Shown here piece after piece: positions 8,260-17,132 of a DNA stretch of 64,000 nucleotides (positions within the stretch are counted from its first letter, which is position 1; each line of letters starts with the position of its first letter). The stretch lies in the NCBI RefSeq assembly GCF_039532605.1, contig NZ_BAAARY010000002.1, positions 186,001-250,000 on the forward strand. The letters run 5' to 3'. The notes under the pieces are model-generated. The model saw only the letters and a program-made list of their open reading frames with translations. It made no database searches and had not been told where the DNA came from. Position numbers and translations under genes: made by a program. The stretch is from Pilimelia columellifera. GTDB lineage: Bacteria > Actinomycetota > Actinomycetes > Mycobacteriales > Micromonosporaceae.

Positions 8260-9419
8260 GGTCGCTGCTGGTTAGCCTAAGGTTTGGCCTGTCTGCACTG
8301 ATGGCTGGCGGCCTCATCTGCATCGGCGGCCTGCCCGGCGCAGCGGCAGACACCGTAAGAGCCAGCCAATGGCACTTGAGATCACTGGCTATAGGAACGG
8401 CACACTCCTTGTCGCAGGGCGATGGCGTGACTGTCGCAGTGATTGACACCGGTGTCGACGCTGACCACCCAGATCTGGTGGACGCGATCCTTGCCGGCAA
8501 AGACTTTCGGGAACCCAGTGGAAATGACTTGGAGGTCCGACGTGACATGGATCGCAGAGGCCACGGCACGTCCATGACTGGGCTGATCGCCGGCCGTGGC
8601 CGTGGCGGCGCTGGGGGAGTCCTCGGTATTGCTCCAAAGGCCAAGGTTCTTCCAGTCCGTCACACATGGGGCGGATTAGATTTCAAAGGCGAGACACCCA
8701 CCGCCATCCGCTGGGCCGCAGGCCAGGGCGCCAAGGTAATTTCGATGTCCTTTGGAGATCATGGCGGAATCGGCCTCGAACTCGCAATCCGCGAGGCACG
8801 GGCAGCGGACGTTTTGCTCGTCGCTTCGGCAGGGAACCGACCAGAGTCGCGACAGGTGCGGTTCCCGGCGCGCTACGACGGAGTTGTCGCTGTCGGCGCG
8901 GTCGACCGGAGCGGGCGGCGCGCGGGTTTCTCGGTCACTGGCCCGCAGCTCGCGCTGACCGCCCCGGGGGTCGGCATCACCTCGACGAGGCCGCGAGGCA
9001 CCGGCGGCGGGTACGGGACCGGGAGCGGGACGAGCGACGCCACCGCGATCGTCGCCGGGGTGGCCGCTCTGGTACGTGCCCGCTACCCCGACCTGTCGGC
9101 TCCCGAGGTGGTCCACCGGATGACGTCGACAGCGGACGACAAGGGACCAGCCGGACGCGACGAGGAGTACGGATTCGGCATCGTCAACCCCGTCAGGGCG
9201 TTGACTGCGGAGGTGCCGCCGCTGGACCCCGCGCCGGACCCGGTCGGGCCCGGCCGCCCAGGTGATGCCACCACACAGGGCACACAGATCCTGCCGGGCG
9301 GCGGCGAAAGGGCCTGGAGTCAGCGAACGCTGTTGGTCGACGGCGCCGGTGTTGTCGTGCTGGGGCTGGCGGTCGGCGGCGCGGTGCTGCTGACACGCAC
9401 GCGTCGCCGCAGGCCGTGA
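8256..9419 (+). CDS. mycP: Mycosin: S8 subtilisin-like protease of type VII secretion (MycP)
   Basis: 387 residues, GTG at 8256 overlapping the previous stop. A signal peptide (about residues 1-31, ending GGLPGAAA) leads to the subtilase domain with the Asp motif VAVIDTGVDADHPD, the His motif RRGHGTSMTGLIAG and the Ser motif GSGTSDATAIVAGVAALV. A proline-rich linker, a C-terminal membrane helix (VVVLGLAVGGAVLL) and basic residues RTRRRRP anchor it. This is the standard mycosin layout. The usual core genes (eccB, eccC, eccD, eccE) are absent from the window, so this is a partial or satellite locus. Confidence 0.9.
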   Translation: MRSLLVSLRFGLSALMAGGLICIGGLPGAAADTVRASQWHLRSLAIGTAHSLSQGDGVTVAVIDTGVDADHPDLVDAILAGKDFREPSGNDLEVRRDMDRRGHGTSMTGLIAGRGRGGAGGVLGIAPKAKVLPVRHTWGGLDFKGETPTAIRWAAGQGAKVISMSFGDHGGIGLELAIREARAADVLLVASAGNRPESRQVRFPARYDGVVAVGAVDRSGRRAGFSVTGPQLALTAPGVGITSTRPRGTGGGYGTGSGTSDATAIVAGVAALVRARYPDLSAPEVVHRMTSTADDKGPAGRDEEYGFGIVNPVRALTAEVPPLDPAPDPVGPGRPGDATTQGTQILPGGGERAWSQRTLLVDGAGVVVLGLAVGGAVLLTRTRRRRP

Positions 9420-9451
9420 TCGGCTCGGCTGTGTCGGGTTAGCCTGGTCGG

Positions 9452-9658
9452 ATGCAGGGCACAGTGGCGACCTTCGATCCGGACGAGCGCAGCGGAACGG
9501 TGCTGCTCGATGACGGCAGCGAGGTGGTCTTCGACGGGTCGGCCTTCGCGGCTTCCGGGCTGCGGTTGCTGCGCCCGGGTCAGCGGGTGGCGTTGGCGTA
9601 CGGCGTGGACGGGCGGGTGACCCGGGTCGGATTGCCGACGATGCCCGCGCGCGCCTGA
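9452..9658 (+). CDS. Small cold-shock-like (OB fold) protein
   Basis: 68 residues, ATG at 9452. The sequence MQGTVATFDPDERSGTVLLDDG and VVFDGSAF resembles the first strands of a cold-shock domain (compare xGxVKxFdxxxGxGfi), but the RNP1 and RNP2 aromatic residues are mostly replaced, so RNA binding is uncertain. It sits 46 bp before ppk on the same strand and may be co-transcribed with it. Confidence 0.6.
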   Translation: MQGTVATFDPDERSGTVLLDDGSEVVFDGSAFAASGLRLLRPGQRVALAYGVDGRVTRVGLPTMPARA

Positions 9659-9704
9659 TCTGCACGCTGCGTTTGGGTTTTGTTCACCTCAGACGGGCGA
9701 TGAT

Positions 9705-11768
9705 GTGGGGGTGACGCCCCCTGTTGATGTTGAGCTGCCGCCTGACCGTTTCCTCAACCGCGAGCTGTCGTGGCTGGATTTCAACGCCCGGGTGCTCGCC
9801 CTGGCCGAGGACCCGGCCACCCCGCTGCTGGAGAGGGCGAAGTTCCTGGCGATCTTCGCGGGGAACCTGGACGAGTTCTTCATGGTCCGGATCGCCGGCC
9901 TCAAACGTCGTCTTCAAGCGGGCCTGCCGGTCCGCAGCGGGGACCGCGCCCCGGTGCGGACACAGCTACGGCTGGTGGCGGAGCGGACGGCGGAGCTGGT
10001 GGAGCGGCACGCCCGGTGCTTCGGTGACGATGTTGCCCCGAAGCTGACCGACCAGGATGTGCATCTGGTCCGCTGGGCCGACCTGACCGACGACGAGCGC
10101 CGCGGCCTTCGCGGCTACTTCCGGGAGAAGGTGTTCCCGGTCCTGACGCCGTTGGCGGTCGATCCGGGGCACCCGTTCCCATACATCTCCAGCCGGTCGC
10201 TCAATCTCGCGGTGACGATCCGCGACCCGGACGGCGGCACGGAGCTGTTCGCGCGGGTGAAGGTCCCCAACAACGTGCCCCGGCTGGTGCCGGTGAGCCG
10301 CGAGTCCGGGGACTGGTTCCTGCTGTTGGAGGAGCTCATCGGCAACCACCTGGACGAGCTGTTCGCCGGCATGGAGGTGATCGAGCATCACCTATTCCGG
10401 GTGACCCGTAACGCCGACTTCGAGGTCGTCGAGGACCGGGATGAGGACCTGCTCCAGGCGTTGGAGCGGGAGTTGGCGCAGCGCAAGTTCGGGCCGCCGG
10501 TGCGGTTGGAGGTGGCGGCGGACGTTTCGGATCATGTGCTTGACCTGCTGGCCCGCGAGTTGGACATGGACGCCCACGACATCCTGCGTGTTCCGGGCGT
10601 CATCGATCTGTCGTGTCTGTGGCAGCTCTACAGCGGCGTGGACCGGCCGGAGTTGAAGGACCCGGCGTTCGTGCCGGCGACGCATCCCAGGCTGGTGGAC
10701 GGCGAAACCCCGCGCAGCGTGTTCGCGACGCTGCGGGAGGGCGACATTCTGGTCCACCACCCTTACCACTCGTTCAACACGAGCGTGCAGCGTTTCGTCG
10801 AGCAGGCCGCCGCCGACCCGGACGTTCTGGCCATCAAGCAGACGCTGTACCGCACCAGCGGCGACTCCCCCATCGTGGACGCCCTCGTCGACGCCGCGGA
10901 GGCCGGCAAGCAGGTGGTGGTGCTGGTGGAGATCAAGGCCCGGTTCGACGAGGTGGCGAACATCGGCTGGGCCCGCAAGCTGGAGCGCGCCGGCTGCCAT
11001 GTGGTGTACGGGCTGGTGGGGCTCAAGACGCACTGCAAGACAGCGTTGGTGGTGCGGGCCGAGGGCGGCCAGCTGCGCCGGTACTGCCATATCGGCACCG
11101 GCAACTACCACCCGAAGACAGCCCGGTTGTACGAGGACTTCGGGATGCTGACGGCCGACCCGGAGGTGGGGGCCGATCTGACGGAGTTGTTCAACCTGCT
11201 GACCGGTTACAGCCGGCAGCGGTCGTACCGGCGGCTGCTGGTGGCCCCGTACGGGATCCGCCGCGGGTTGATGGAGCGGATCGAGCGGGAGATCGAGCAC
11301 GGCGAGGACGGCCTGGTCCAGATGAAGGTCAACGCCCTGGTGGACGAGGACCTCATCGACGCGCTGTACCGGGCATCGCGGGCGGGCGTCCGGGTCGATC
11401 TCATCATCCGTGGCATGTGTTCGCTGCGGCCCGGGGTGCCGGGGCTGTCGGACAACATCCGGGTGGTGTCGGTGTTGGGGCGGTTCCTGGAGCATTCGCG
11501 GGTGTTCCGGTTCGGCAACAACGGCGACACGGAGATCTGGATCGGTTCGGCGGACCTCATGCACCGGAATCTCGACCGGCGGGTCGAGGCGTTGGTGCGG
11601 GTGACCGACCTGACCGCGTCCCGCGAGCTGGATCGGGTGTTGGCGTTGGCGATGTCGGATGAGACGGCGGCGTTCGATCTGGCCGGCGACGGCTCGTGGA
11701 CCCGCCGGGTGGGGTCGCCCGAGGCGCCGCTGCGAGACCTGCAGGATGTCCTGCTCATCAAGGGGTGA
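9705..11768 (+). CDS. ppk: Polyphosphate kinase 1
   Basis: 687 residues from the GTG at 9705; a second GTG at 9711 is equally possible. PPK1 reversibly builds inorganic polyphosphate from ATP. The N-terminal FLNRELSWLDFNARVL, the middle HHPYHSF and VLVEIKARFDE, and the phospholipase D-like C-terminal half are all present. The two conserved histidines, H443 in LKTHCKTAL and H462 in YCHIGTGNYH, are 19 residues apart, as are H435 and H454 in E. coli; H443 is the expected phospho-intermediate. DLMHRNLDRRVE near the end is also a family signature. Full length. Confidence 0.95.
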   Translation: MGVTPPVDVELPPDRFLNRELSWLDFNARVLALAEDPATPLLERAKFLAIFAGNLDEFFMVRIAGLKRRLQAGLPVRSGDRAPVRTQLRLVAERTAELVERHARCFGDDVAPKLTDQDVHLVRWADLTDDERRGLRGYFREKVFPVLTPLAVDPGHPFPYISSRSLNLAVTIRDPDGGTELFARVKVPNNVPRLVPVSRESGDWFLLLEELIGNHLDELFAGMEVIEHHLFRVTRNADFEVVEDRDEDLLQALERELAQRKFGPPVRLEVAADVSDHVLDLLARELDMDAHDILRVPGVIDLSCLWQLYSGVDRPELKDPAFVPATHPRLVDGETPRSVFATLREGDILVHHPYHSFNTSVQRFVEQAAADPDVLAIKQTLYRTSGDSPIVDALVDAAEAGKQVVVLVEIKARFDEVANIGWARKLERAGCHVVYGLVGLKTHCKTALVVRAEGGQLRRYCHIGTGNYHPKTARLYEDFGMLTADPEVGADLTELFNLLTGYSRQRSYRRLLVAPYGIRRGLMERIEREIEHGEDGLVQMKVNALVDEDLIDALYRASRAGVRVDLIIRGMCSLRPGVPGLSDNIRVVSVLGRFLEHSRVFRFGNNGDTEIWIGSADLMHRNLDRRVEALVRVTDLTASRELDRVLALAMSDETAAFDLAGDGSWTRRVGSPEAPLRDLQDVLLIKG

Positions 11769-11825
11769 GCCGGCGGCGTGAAGATCCCGTGACTCGTGAC
11801 ACAGTTCGATCCCGCGGACGGGTCG

Positions 11826-11846
11826 CTTTGTAGGAACCCTACAAAG
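11826..11846. promoter_or_regulatory. Perfect palindromic operator upstream of the FAS II operon
   Basis: CTTTGTAGG (11826-11834), spacer AAC, CCTACAAAG (11838-11846): a 9-bp perfect inverted repeat about 67 bp before the fabD start. It is the AT-richest spot between ppk and fabD. Position and form fit a dimeric regulator of fatty acid synthesis, such as the FasR activator known to act at fabD in Streptomyces; the regulator's identity is inference. Confidence 0.65.
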
Positions 11847-11912
11847 CCTGCTGTGCGACTTGGTGACTCCCGGCACCAACATGTGATCGTCTTTTCCGGG
11901 AGAGTTCGTGAC

Positions 11913-13082
11913 GTGCTCGCCGTACTCTCGCCCGGTCAGGGCGCCCAGAAGCCAGGTTTCCTCGCCCCGTGGCTCACGCTGCCCGGGGTCGAGGCTCGTC
12001 TCCGTTGGTGGTCCGCGCTGTCCGGGGTCAATCTGGTCCACCTCGGCACGGATGCTGACGCCGAAGAGATCAGAGACACCGCCAAGACGCAGCCGTTGCT
12101 GGTGGCCGCGGCGCTGCTGGCCGCCGAGCAGCTCCCGCTCTACGACGTGGCTGTGGCCGCCGGCCACAGCGTCGGCGAGCTGGGCGCCGCGGCGCTCGCC
12201 GGGGTCATCAGCCCGGACGCGGCGGTCACCCTCGCCGGGGTGCGCGGTCGAGAGATGGCCGCGGCGTGCGCCCTGGAGGCCACCAGCATGGCAGCCGTCC
12301 TGGGCGGCGACCCCGACGAGGTCGTTGCCGCTGTTGAGGGCCTGGGGCTGTACGCGGCGAACCGCAACGGCGCCGGCCAGATCGTCGCCGCCGGGGCCGT
12401 GGACGCGCTGGCCAAGCTCGCCGACAACCTGCCGGCCGGGGCGCGGGTCCGCGCGTTGAGCGTGGCCGGGGCGTTCCACACCCCGTACATGGCGCCGGCT
12501 GAGCGGGCGCTGGCGGCGGTGGCGGCCGGCATCACCCCGAGCGACCCGTCGCGGATCCTGTTGTCGAACGCCGACGGCGGCGCGGTCAACCACGGCCGGG
12601 AGATGCTCCAGCGGCTCGTTCGCCAGGTCATCGCCCCGGTGCGCTGGGACCTGTGTATGCGCAACCTCGCCGATCTCGGCGTCACCGCAGTCATCGAGCT
12701 GGCCCCCGCCGGCACCCTGACCGGCCTGCTCAAGCGGGAGCTCAAGGAGCGCGGCGCCCCCGAGCTGGTCAACCTCAACACCCCGGACGACCTCCCGGCC
12801 GCCCGCGACCTCATCGCCCGCCACGGCGCGGCGCCCAGCCACGAGCCGACCCCCCAGTTCCGGGTCGTGGTCTGCCCGGCCGCCGGCACCTTCTCCCCTG
12901 ACCCGGAGCTGGTCGAGGGCGACGCCATCCGCGACGGCCAGAGGATCGGCCGGGTCATCACCCGGCAGGGTCCGCAGGACATCGTCGCGCACAGCGCCGG
13001 GACGCTCACCGAGTGGCTCGCCGACCACGACGACCCGGTCGCCCCGGGCCAGCCGCTCGCCCGTCTCGGAGGTGCCCGCTGA
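11913..13082 (+). CDS. fabD: Malonyl-CoA:ACP transacylase with C-terminal biotinyl/lipoyl-like extension
   Basis: 389 residues from the GTG at 11913 (VLAVLSPGQGAQ), chosen because the FabD fold begins there. It moves malonyl from CoA to ACP to supply FAS II. The catalytic serine is S86 in GHSVGELG, with the histidine in AGAFHTPYMAP. Typical FabD ends near residue 310. Here residues about 316-389 form an extra domain (VVVCPAAGTF, VEGDAIRDGQRIG, AHSAGTL, DDPVAPGQPLARL) that mirrors biotin carboxyl carrier proteins but has TRQGPQ where the biotinylated MKM would be. Its stop overlaps the fabH start by one base. Confidence 0.93.
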   Translation: MLAVLSPGQGAQKPGFLAPWLTLPGVEARLRWWSALSGVNLVHLGTDADAEEIRDTAKTQPLLVAAALLAAEQLPLYDVAVAAGHSVGELGAAALAGVISPDAAVTLAGVRGREMAAACALEATSMAAVLGGDPDEVVAAVEGLGLYAANRNGAGQIVAAGAVDALAKLADNLPAGARVRALSVAGAFHTPYMAPAERALAAVAAGITPSDPSRILLSNADGGAVNHGREMLQRLVRQVIAPVRWDLCMRNLADLGVTAVIELAPAGTLTGLLKRELKERGAPELVNLNTPDDLPAARDLIARHGAAPSHEPTPQFRVVVCPAAGTFSPDPELVEGDAIRDGQRIGRVITRQGPQDIVAHSAGTLTEWLADHDDPVAPGQPLARLGGAR

Positions 13083-14029
13083 TGGCCACTGGCCGCATCG
13101 TGTCGCTCGGTCACTACCAGCCGAGCAAGGTCGTCACCAACGACGACCTGTCGAAGCTGGTGGACACCAACGACGAATGGATCCTTTCCCGGGTCGGCAT
13201 CGCCAGCCGCCGGATCGCCGCCGAGAACGAGACCGTCGCCGACATGGCCACTGCCGCGGCGTCCAAAGCGCTCGCGGCCTCGGGGCTGACCGCCGCCGAC
13301 ATCGACACCATCGTCGTGGCCACCTGCTCGTCGGCCGACCGGTGCCCGAACGTGGCCACCCGGGTCGCCCGCAACCTCGGCGTCGACGCCCCGGCGGCGT
13401 TCGACGTCAACACCGCCTGCTCCGGTTTCTCGTACGCGCTCGGCCTCATCGACCACGGCATCCGCGCCGGGGCGATCCGCAACGCCATCGTCATCGGCGC
13501 CGAGAAGATGTCCGAGATGATCGACTGGTCGGACCGCGCCACCTGCGTCATCTTCGCCGACGGCGCCGGCGCGGCTGTGGTGAGCGCCAGCGACGACGCG
13601 ACCCCGGCGATCGGCCCGGTCGTCTGGGGCTCGGTGCCCGAGAAGAGCGACGCCATCCGGGTCGAGGGCTGGAAACCGCGGGTCGCGCAGGAGGGTCAGA
13701 CGGTGTTCCGCTGGGCCACCACCGCGCTGGCCCCGCTGGCCCGGGAGACATGCGAGAAGGCCGGTATCGACCCGACCGAGCTGGCCGCGTTCATCCCGCA
13801 CCAGGCCAACACGCGGATCATCGACGGGATCGTCAAGCGGCTCGGGCTCACCGAGAGAACCGCCGTGGCGATGGACATCGTGGAGTCGGGCAACACGTCG
13901 GCCGCGAGCGTCCCGATGGCGTTGTCGAAGATGGTCGAGCGAGGTGAGATCCCCAGCGGCGCCCCGGTGCTGTTGTTCGCCTTCGGCGGCGGCCTCACCT
14001 ACGCCGGTCAGGTCATCCGCTGCCCGTAG
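13082..14029 (+). CDS. fabH: Beta-ketoacyl-ACP synthase III
   Basis: 315 residues, ATG at 13082 inside TGATG. FabH condenses an acyl-CoA primer with malonyl-ACP to begin fatty acid synthesis. The catalytic triad is present: C113 in NTACSGF, His in FIPHQANTRI and Asn in ESGNTSAASVPMAL. DEWILSRVGIASRRIA near the N-terminus and FGGGLTYAGQVIR at the end are classical. In this lineage FabH often uses branched starter units, but specificity cannot be read here. Confidence 0.95.
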   Translation: MATGRIVSLGHYQPSKVVTNDDLSKLVDTNDEWILSRVGIASRRIAAENETVADMATAAASKALAASGLTAADIDTIVVATCSSADRCPNVATRVARNLGVDAPAAFDVNTACSGFSYALGLIDHGIRAGAIRNAIVIGAEKMSEMIDWSDRATCVIFADGAGAAVVSASDDATPAIGPVVWGSVPEKSDAIRVEGWKPRVAQEGQTVFRWATTALAPLARETCEKAGIDPTELAAFIPHQANTRIIDGIVKRLGLTERTAVAMDIVESGNTSAASVPMALSKMVERGEIPSGAPVLLFAFGGGLTYAGQVIRCP

Positions 14030-14097
14030 TCTCCCAACTTCCGTCGTACGGCCGATCCGCACGACGGTTCTCACCCGATCGGAAGGAAACCAAACGC

Positions 14098-14337
14098 ATG
14101 ACCCGCGAGGAGATCACCACTGGGCTCGCCGCCATCCTTGAAGAGGTCGCCGGGGTCGCTCCCGCCGACGTCGCCGAGGAGAAGTCGTTCACGGAGGACC
14201 TGGACGTCGACTCGCTGTCGATGGTCGAGGTCGTCGTGGCCGCCGAGGAGAAGTTCGGCGTGAAGATCCCGGACGACGAGGTGCAGAACCTCAAGACCGT
14301 CGGTGACGCCGTCTCGTTCATCGAGAAGGCCGCCTGA
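14098..14337 (+). CDS. acpP: Acyl carrier protein
   Basis: 79 residues, ATG at 14098, with GGAAGGAAA about 8 bases upstream. Acidic four-helix protein that carries growing acyl chains on a phosphopantetheine arm attached to S39 in DLDVDSLSMVEV. It sits between fabH and fabF, the standard order, and is the FAS II ACP rather than a polyketide one, judging by location. Confidence 0.96.
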   Translation: MTREEITTGLAAILEEVAGVAPADVAEEKSFTEDLDVDSLSMVEVVVAAEEKFGVKIPDDEVQNLKTVGDAVSFIEKAA

Positions 14338-14390
14338 GTTTTCCGGCCGACTGAGTTCTAACCAGCACACGAGAGAAGCGAGGCATCGCG

Positions 14391-15617
14391 TTGACTAAGC
14401 CAGACGTCGTTGTCACCGGCCTGGGGGCGACCACGCCACTCGGGGGCGACGTCGCGTCTACATGGGACGCGATGCTCGCTGGCCGCTCCGGGGTGGGCCT
14501 GCTCACCCAGGAGTGGGCCGCTGAGCTGCCCGTGCGGATCGCCGCGCAGCTCGTGGTCGACCCGTCCGAGGTGTTGGACCGGGTGCGGCTCCGCCGGCTC
14601 GACCGGTCCGAGGCGATCGCCCTGATCGCCGCCCAGCAGGCGTGGGCCGATGCCGGTCTCGCCGGCGCCGGCCTGGACGTCGAGCGCCTCGCCGTCAGCC
14701 TCGGCTCCGGCATCGGCGGCCTGCTGACCCTGCTCGCCCAGGACGACATCCTGGAGACGAGCGGCCCGCGGCGGGTCTCCCCGCACACCGTCCCGATGCT
14801 CATGCCGAACGGGCCGGCCGCGCACGTGGGCCTGGAGCTGGGCGCGCAGGCCGGCGTCCACGCGGTCGCCAGCGCCTGCGCCACCGGCGCCGAGGCGATC
14901 GCGCTGGGCCTGGACATCATCCGCTCCGGCCGCGCCGACGTGGTGATCGCCGGCGGCACCGAGGCCGTGGTGCATCCGTTGCCGCTGGCCGGGTTCGCCG
15001 CGATGCGCGCTATGTCCACCCGCAACGACGACCCGGAGCGGGCCTCCCGCCCGTGGGACAAGGCCCGCGACGGCTTCGTCCTCGGTGAGGGCTCGGGCGT
15101 GGTGGTGCTGGAGCGCGCCGACCACGCCGCCGCGCGCGGGGCGCGGGTCTACGCCCGGCTCGCCGGCGCCGGACTCACCTCCGACGGCTACGACATCGTC
15201 CAGCCGCACCCCGAGGGCGCGGGCGCGGCGCGGGCCATCGCCCGGGCGCTCGCGGACGCCGGGGTCGCCGCCGGCGACGTGGTGCATGTCAACGCGCACG
15301 CTACGTCCACCCCCGTCGGGGACATGGGCGAGATCAAGGCGCTGCGCGCGGCCCTGGGCACCCACCCGGTGCTCACCGCGACCAAGTCGATGACCGGGCA
15401 CCTGCTCGGCGCCGCCGGCGCATTGGAGTCGATCGCCACGATCCTGGCGATCCACAACGGCGTCATCCCGCCGACCATCAACCTGGACGACCCCGAGGAC
15501 GACCTCGACATCGACGTGGCCGCGCACAAGGCCCGCCACATGGAGGTGCCGGCCGCGTTGAACAACTCGTTCGGCTTCGGCGGGCACAACGTCGCCCTCC
15601 TGTTCACCCGGGTCTGA
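14391..15617 (+). CDS. fabF: Beta-ketoacyl-ACP synthase II
   Basis: 408 residues from a TTG at 14391 with GAGAGAAGCGAGG upstream; the protein reads MTKPDVVVTGLGATTPLGGD, so no better start exists. FabF performs the elongation condensations. Nucleophile C163 in ASACATGAEAI, the histidines in NAHATSTPVGD and MTGHLLGAAGALE, and the C-terminal NNSFGFGGHNV are intact. It is equivalent in position to kasA of mycobacteria. Confidence 0.95.
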   Translation: MTKPDVVVTGLGATTPLGGDVASTWDAMLAGRSGVGLLTQEWAAELPVRIAAQLVVDPSEVLDRVRLRRLDRSEAIALIAAQQAWADAGLAGAGLDVERLAVSLGSGIGGLLTLLAQDDILETSGPRRVSPHTVPMLMPNGPAAHVGLELGAQAGVHAVASACATGAEAIALGLDIIRSGRADVVIAGGTEAVVHPLPLAGFAAMRAMSTRNDDPERASRPWDKARDGFVLGEGSGVVVLERADHAAARGARVYARLAGAGLTSDGYDIVQPHPEGAGAARAIARALADAGVAAGDVVHVNAHATSTPVGDMGEIKALRAALGTHPVLTATKSMTGHLLGAAGALESIATILAIHNGVIPPTINLDDPEDDLDIDVAAHKARHMEVPAALNNSFGFGGHNVALLFTRV

Positions 15618-15654
15618 CCATCTCCGCCGCCCCAGAACAAGCAGGAGGCTTGCA

Positions 15655-17070
15655 GTGAACAGTTCCTCCGTCGTCTCCGCCCAGCCGGACACCGACTACC
15701 GCGACCCCGAGCTGCGCCTGCGCACGCTGTTCGACCCGGGCACCCTGCGCCTGGCGATTCCCGCCGACGACTCGGGCGTGCTGTGGGCGCGCGGGGAGGT
15801 CGAGGGCGCCCCGGTGGTCGCCTTCGCGACCGACGCCACCCGGATGGGCGGCGCCATGGGCGTCGAGGGCTGCCGGCACGTCGTGGATGCCATCGACGCC
15901 GCGGTGCGGGACCGGATCCCGGTGCTGGGCCTGTGGCACTCCGGCGGGGCCCGGCTGGCCGAGGGCGTCACGGCGCTCGACGGCGTCGGACAGGTCTTCG
16001 CGGCGATGGTCCGCGCCTCCGGCCGGGTGCCGCAGATCTCGGTGGTGCTCGGCCCGGCCGCCGGCGGCGCCGCCTACGGGCCGGCGCTCACCGACATCGT
16101 GATCATGAGCGACAAGGGTCGGATCTTCGTGACCGGGCCCGAGGTCGTCCGCAGCGTCACCGGCGAGCAGGTCGACATGGCCCGGCTGGGCGGCCCCGAG
16201 CCGCACGGGCGCCGCTCCGGCGTCGTCCACATCACCACCAAGGACGACGAGAGCGCGTTCAACCAGGCCCGCGCGCTGGCCTCGCTGCTGGGCCGGCAGG
16301 GCCGGATCAGCCCGCCGGACGCCGAGGCCGAGGGCCACGACCTTGCCGCGCTGATGCCGGCCGAGGCGACCCGCGCCTACGACGTCAAACCGGTCGTCAA
16401 GGCGTTGCTGGACGCCCCGGGCGTCGAGCTGCACGCCAAATGGGCGCCGAACATCGTCACCACGCTGGGCCGGTTCGCCGGCCGTACCGTCGGCGTCATC
16501 GCCAACAACCCGCTGCGCCTGGGCGGCTGTCTGGACTCGGCGAGCGCCGAGAAGGCCGCTCGGTTCGTCCGGATGTGCGACGCGCTCGGCGTACCGCTCA
16601 TCGTCCTGGTTGACGTCCCCGGCTACCTGCCGGGCCTGGGCCAGGAGTGGGACGGCGTGGTCCGCCGCGGCGCGAAGCTACTGCACGCCTTCGCCGAGGC
16701 AGTCGTGCCGCGGGTGACCCTGGTGACCCGCAAAGCGTACGGCGGGGCGTACATCGCCATGAACTCCCGGTCGTTGGGCGCCACGGCTGTGTTCGCCTGG
16801 CCGAACGCCGAGGTCGCCGTCATGGGCGCGTCGGCCGCGGTGAACATCCTGCACCGCAAGAAGCTCGCCGCCGCCCCGCACGAGGAGCGCGACGGGCTGC
16901 GGGCCAACCTCATCGCCGAGCAGATCGAGATCGCCGGCGGCGTGAACCGGGCGCTGGAGATCGGCGTCGTCGACGAGATGATCACCCCGGCGGACACCCG
17001 CCGGCGGATCGCCGAGGCGCTCGCCGCGGCCCCGGCCGCCCGTGGGGCGCACGGCAACATTCCGCTGTGA
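15655..17070 (+). CDS. accD: Acyl-CoA carboxylase carboxyltransferase beta subunit (AccD6-like)
   Basis: 471 residues, GTG at 15655 behind AGGAGG. The carboxyltransferase moves CO2 from biotin to acetyl- or propionyl-CoA. N-terminal crotonase-fold half: TDATRMGGAMGVEGC, LWHSGGARLAEGV and GPAAGGAAYGPALTD; C-terminal half: PLRLGGCLDSASAEKAARFVR, DVPGYLPGLGQE, RKAYGGAYIAMNS and the closing HGNIPL typical of acyl-CoA carboxylases. Its place as last gene of the fabD operon matches accD6 in mycobacteria, where it makes malonyl-CoA. The biotinylated alpha subunit is not in the window. Confidence 0.92.
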   Translation: MNSSSVVSAQPDTDYRDPELRLRTLFDPGTLRLAIPADDSGVLWARGEVEGAPVVAFATDATRMGGAMGVEGCRHVVDAIDAAVRDRIPVLGLWHSGGARLAEGVTALDGVGQVFAAMVRASGRVPQISVVLGPAAGGAAYGPALTDIVIMSDKGRIFVTGPEVVRSVTGEQVDMARLGGPEPHGRRSGVVHITTKDDESAFNQARALASLLGRQGRISPPDAEAEGHDLAALMPAEATRAYDVKPVVKALLDAPGVELHAKWAPNIVTTLGRFAGRTVGVIANNPLRLGGCLDSASAEKAARFVRMCDALGVPLIVLVDVPGYLPGLGQEWDGVVRRGAKLLHAFAEAVVPRVTLVTRKAYGGAYIAMNSRSLGATAVFAWPNAEVAVMGASAAVNILHRKKLAAAPHEERDGLRANLIAEQIEIAGGVNRALEIGVVDEMITPADTRRRIAEALAAAPAARGAHGNIPL

Positions 17071-17095
17071 CCTGGTCTCGCGTCGCGTGCAGGGC

Positions 17096-17126
17096 TTGAC
17101 CCTCACGCGACGTGAGGCGGCACGGT
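17096..17126 (+). promoter_or_regulatory. MerR/TipA-type promoter with operator
   Basis: A -35-like TTGAC (17096-17100) is followed by the perfect inverted repeat CCTCACG-CGA-CGTGAGG (17101-17117) and a -10-like CACGGT (17121-17126) at a 19-bp spacing, the long spacing typical of MerR-activated promoters. The layout closely resembles the thiostrepton-inducible tipA promoter. A start site about 7 bases further falls on the ATG at 17133, predicting leaderless mRNA. Confidence 0.8.
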
Positions 17127-17132
17127 AGGGAC

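Noticed and set aside
10392..13028. 878-codon open frame antisense to ppk and fabD
   Set aside because: Its frame is open only because the opposing genes have strong third-position GC bias. The translation is Arg/Gly/His/Val-rich without any domain, while ppk and fabD are unmistakable.
12140..14074. 644-codon open frame antisense to fabD and fabH
   Set aside because: Low-complexity translation opposite two conserved genes; a GC artefact.
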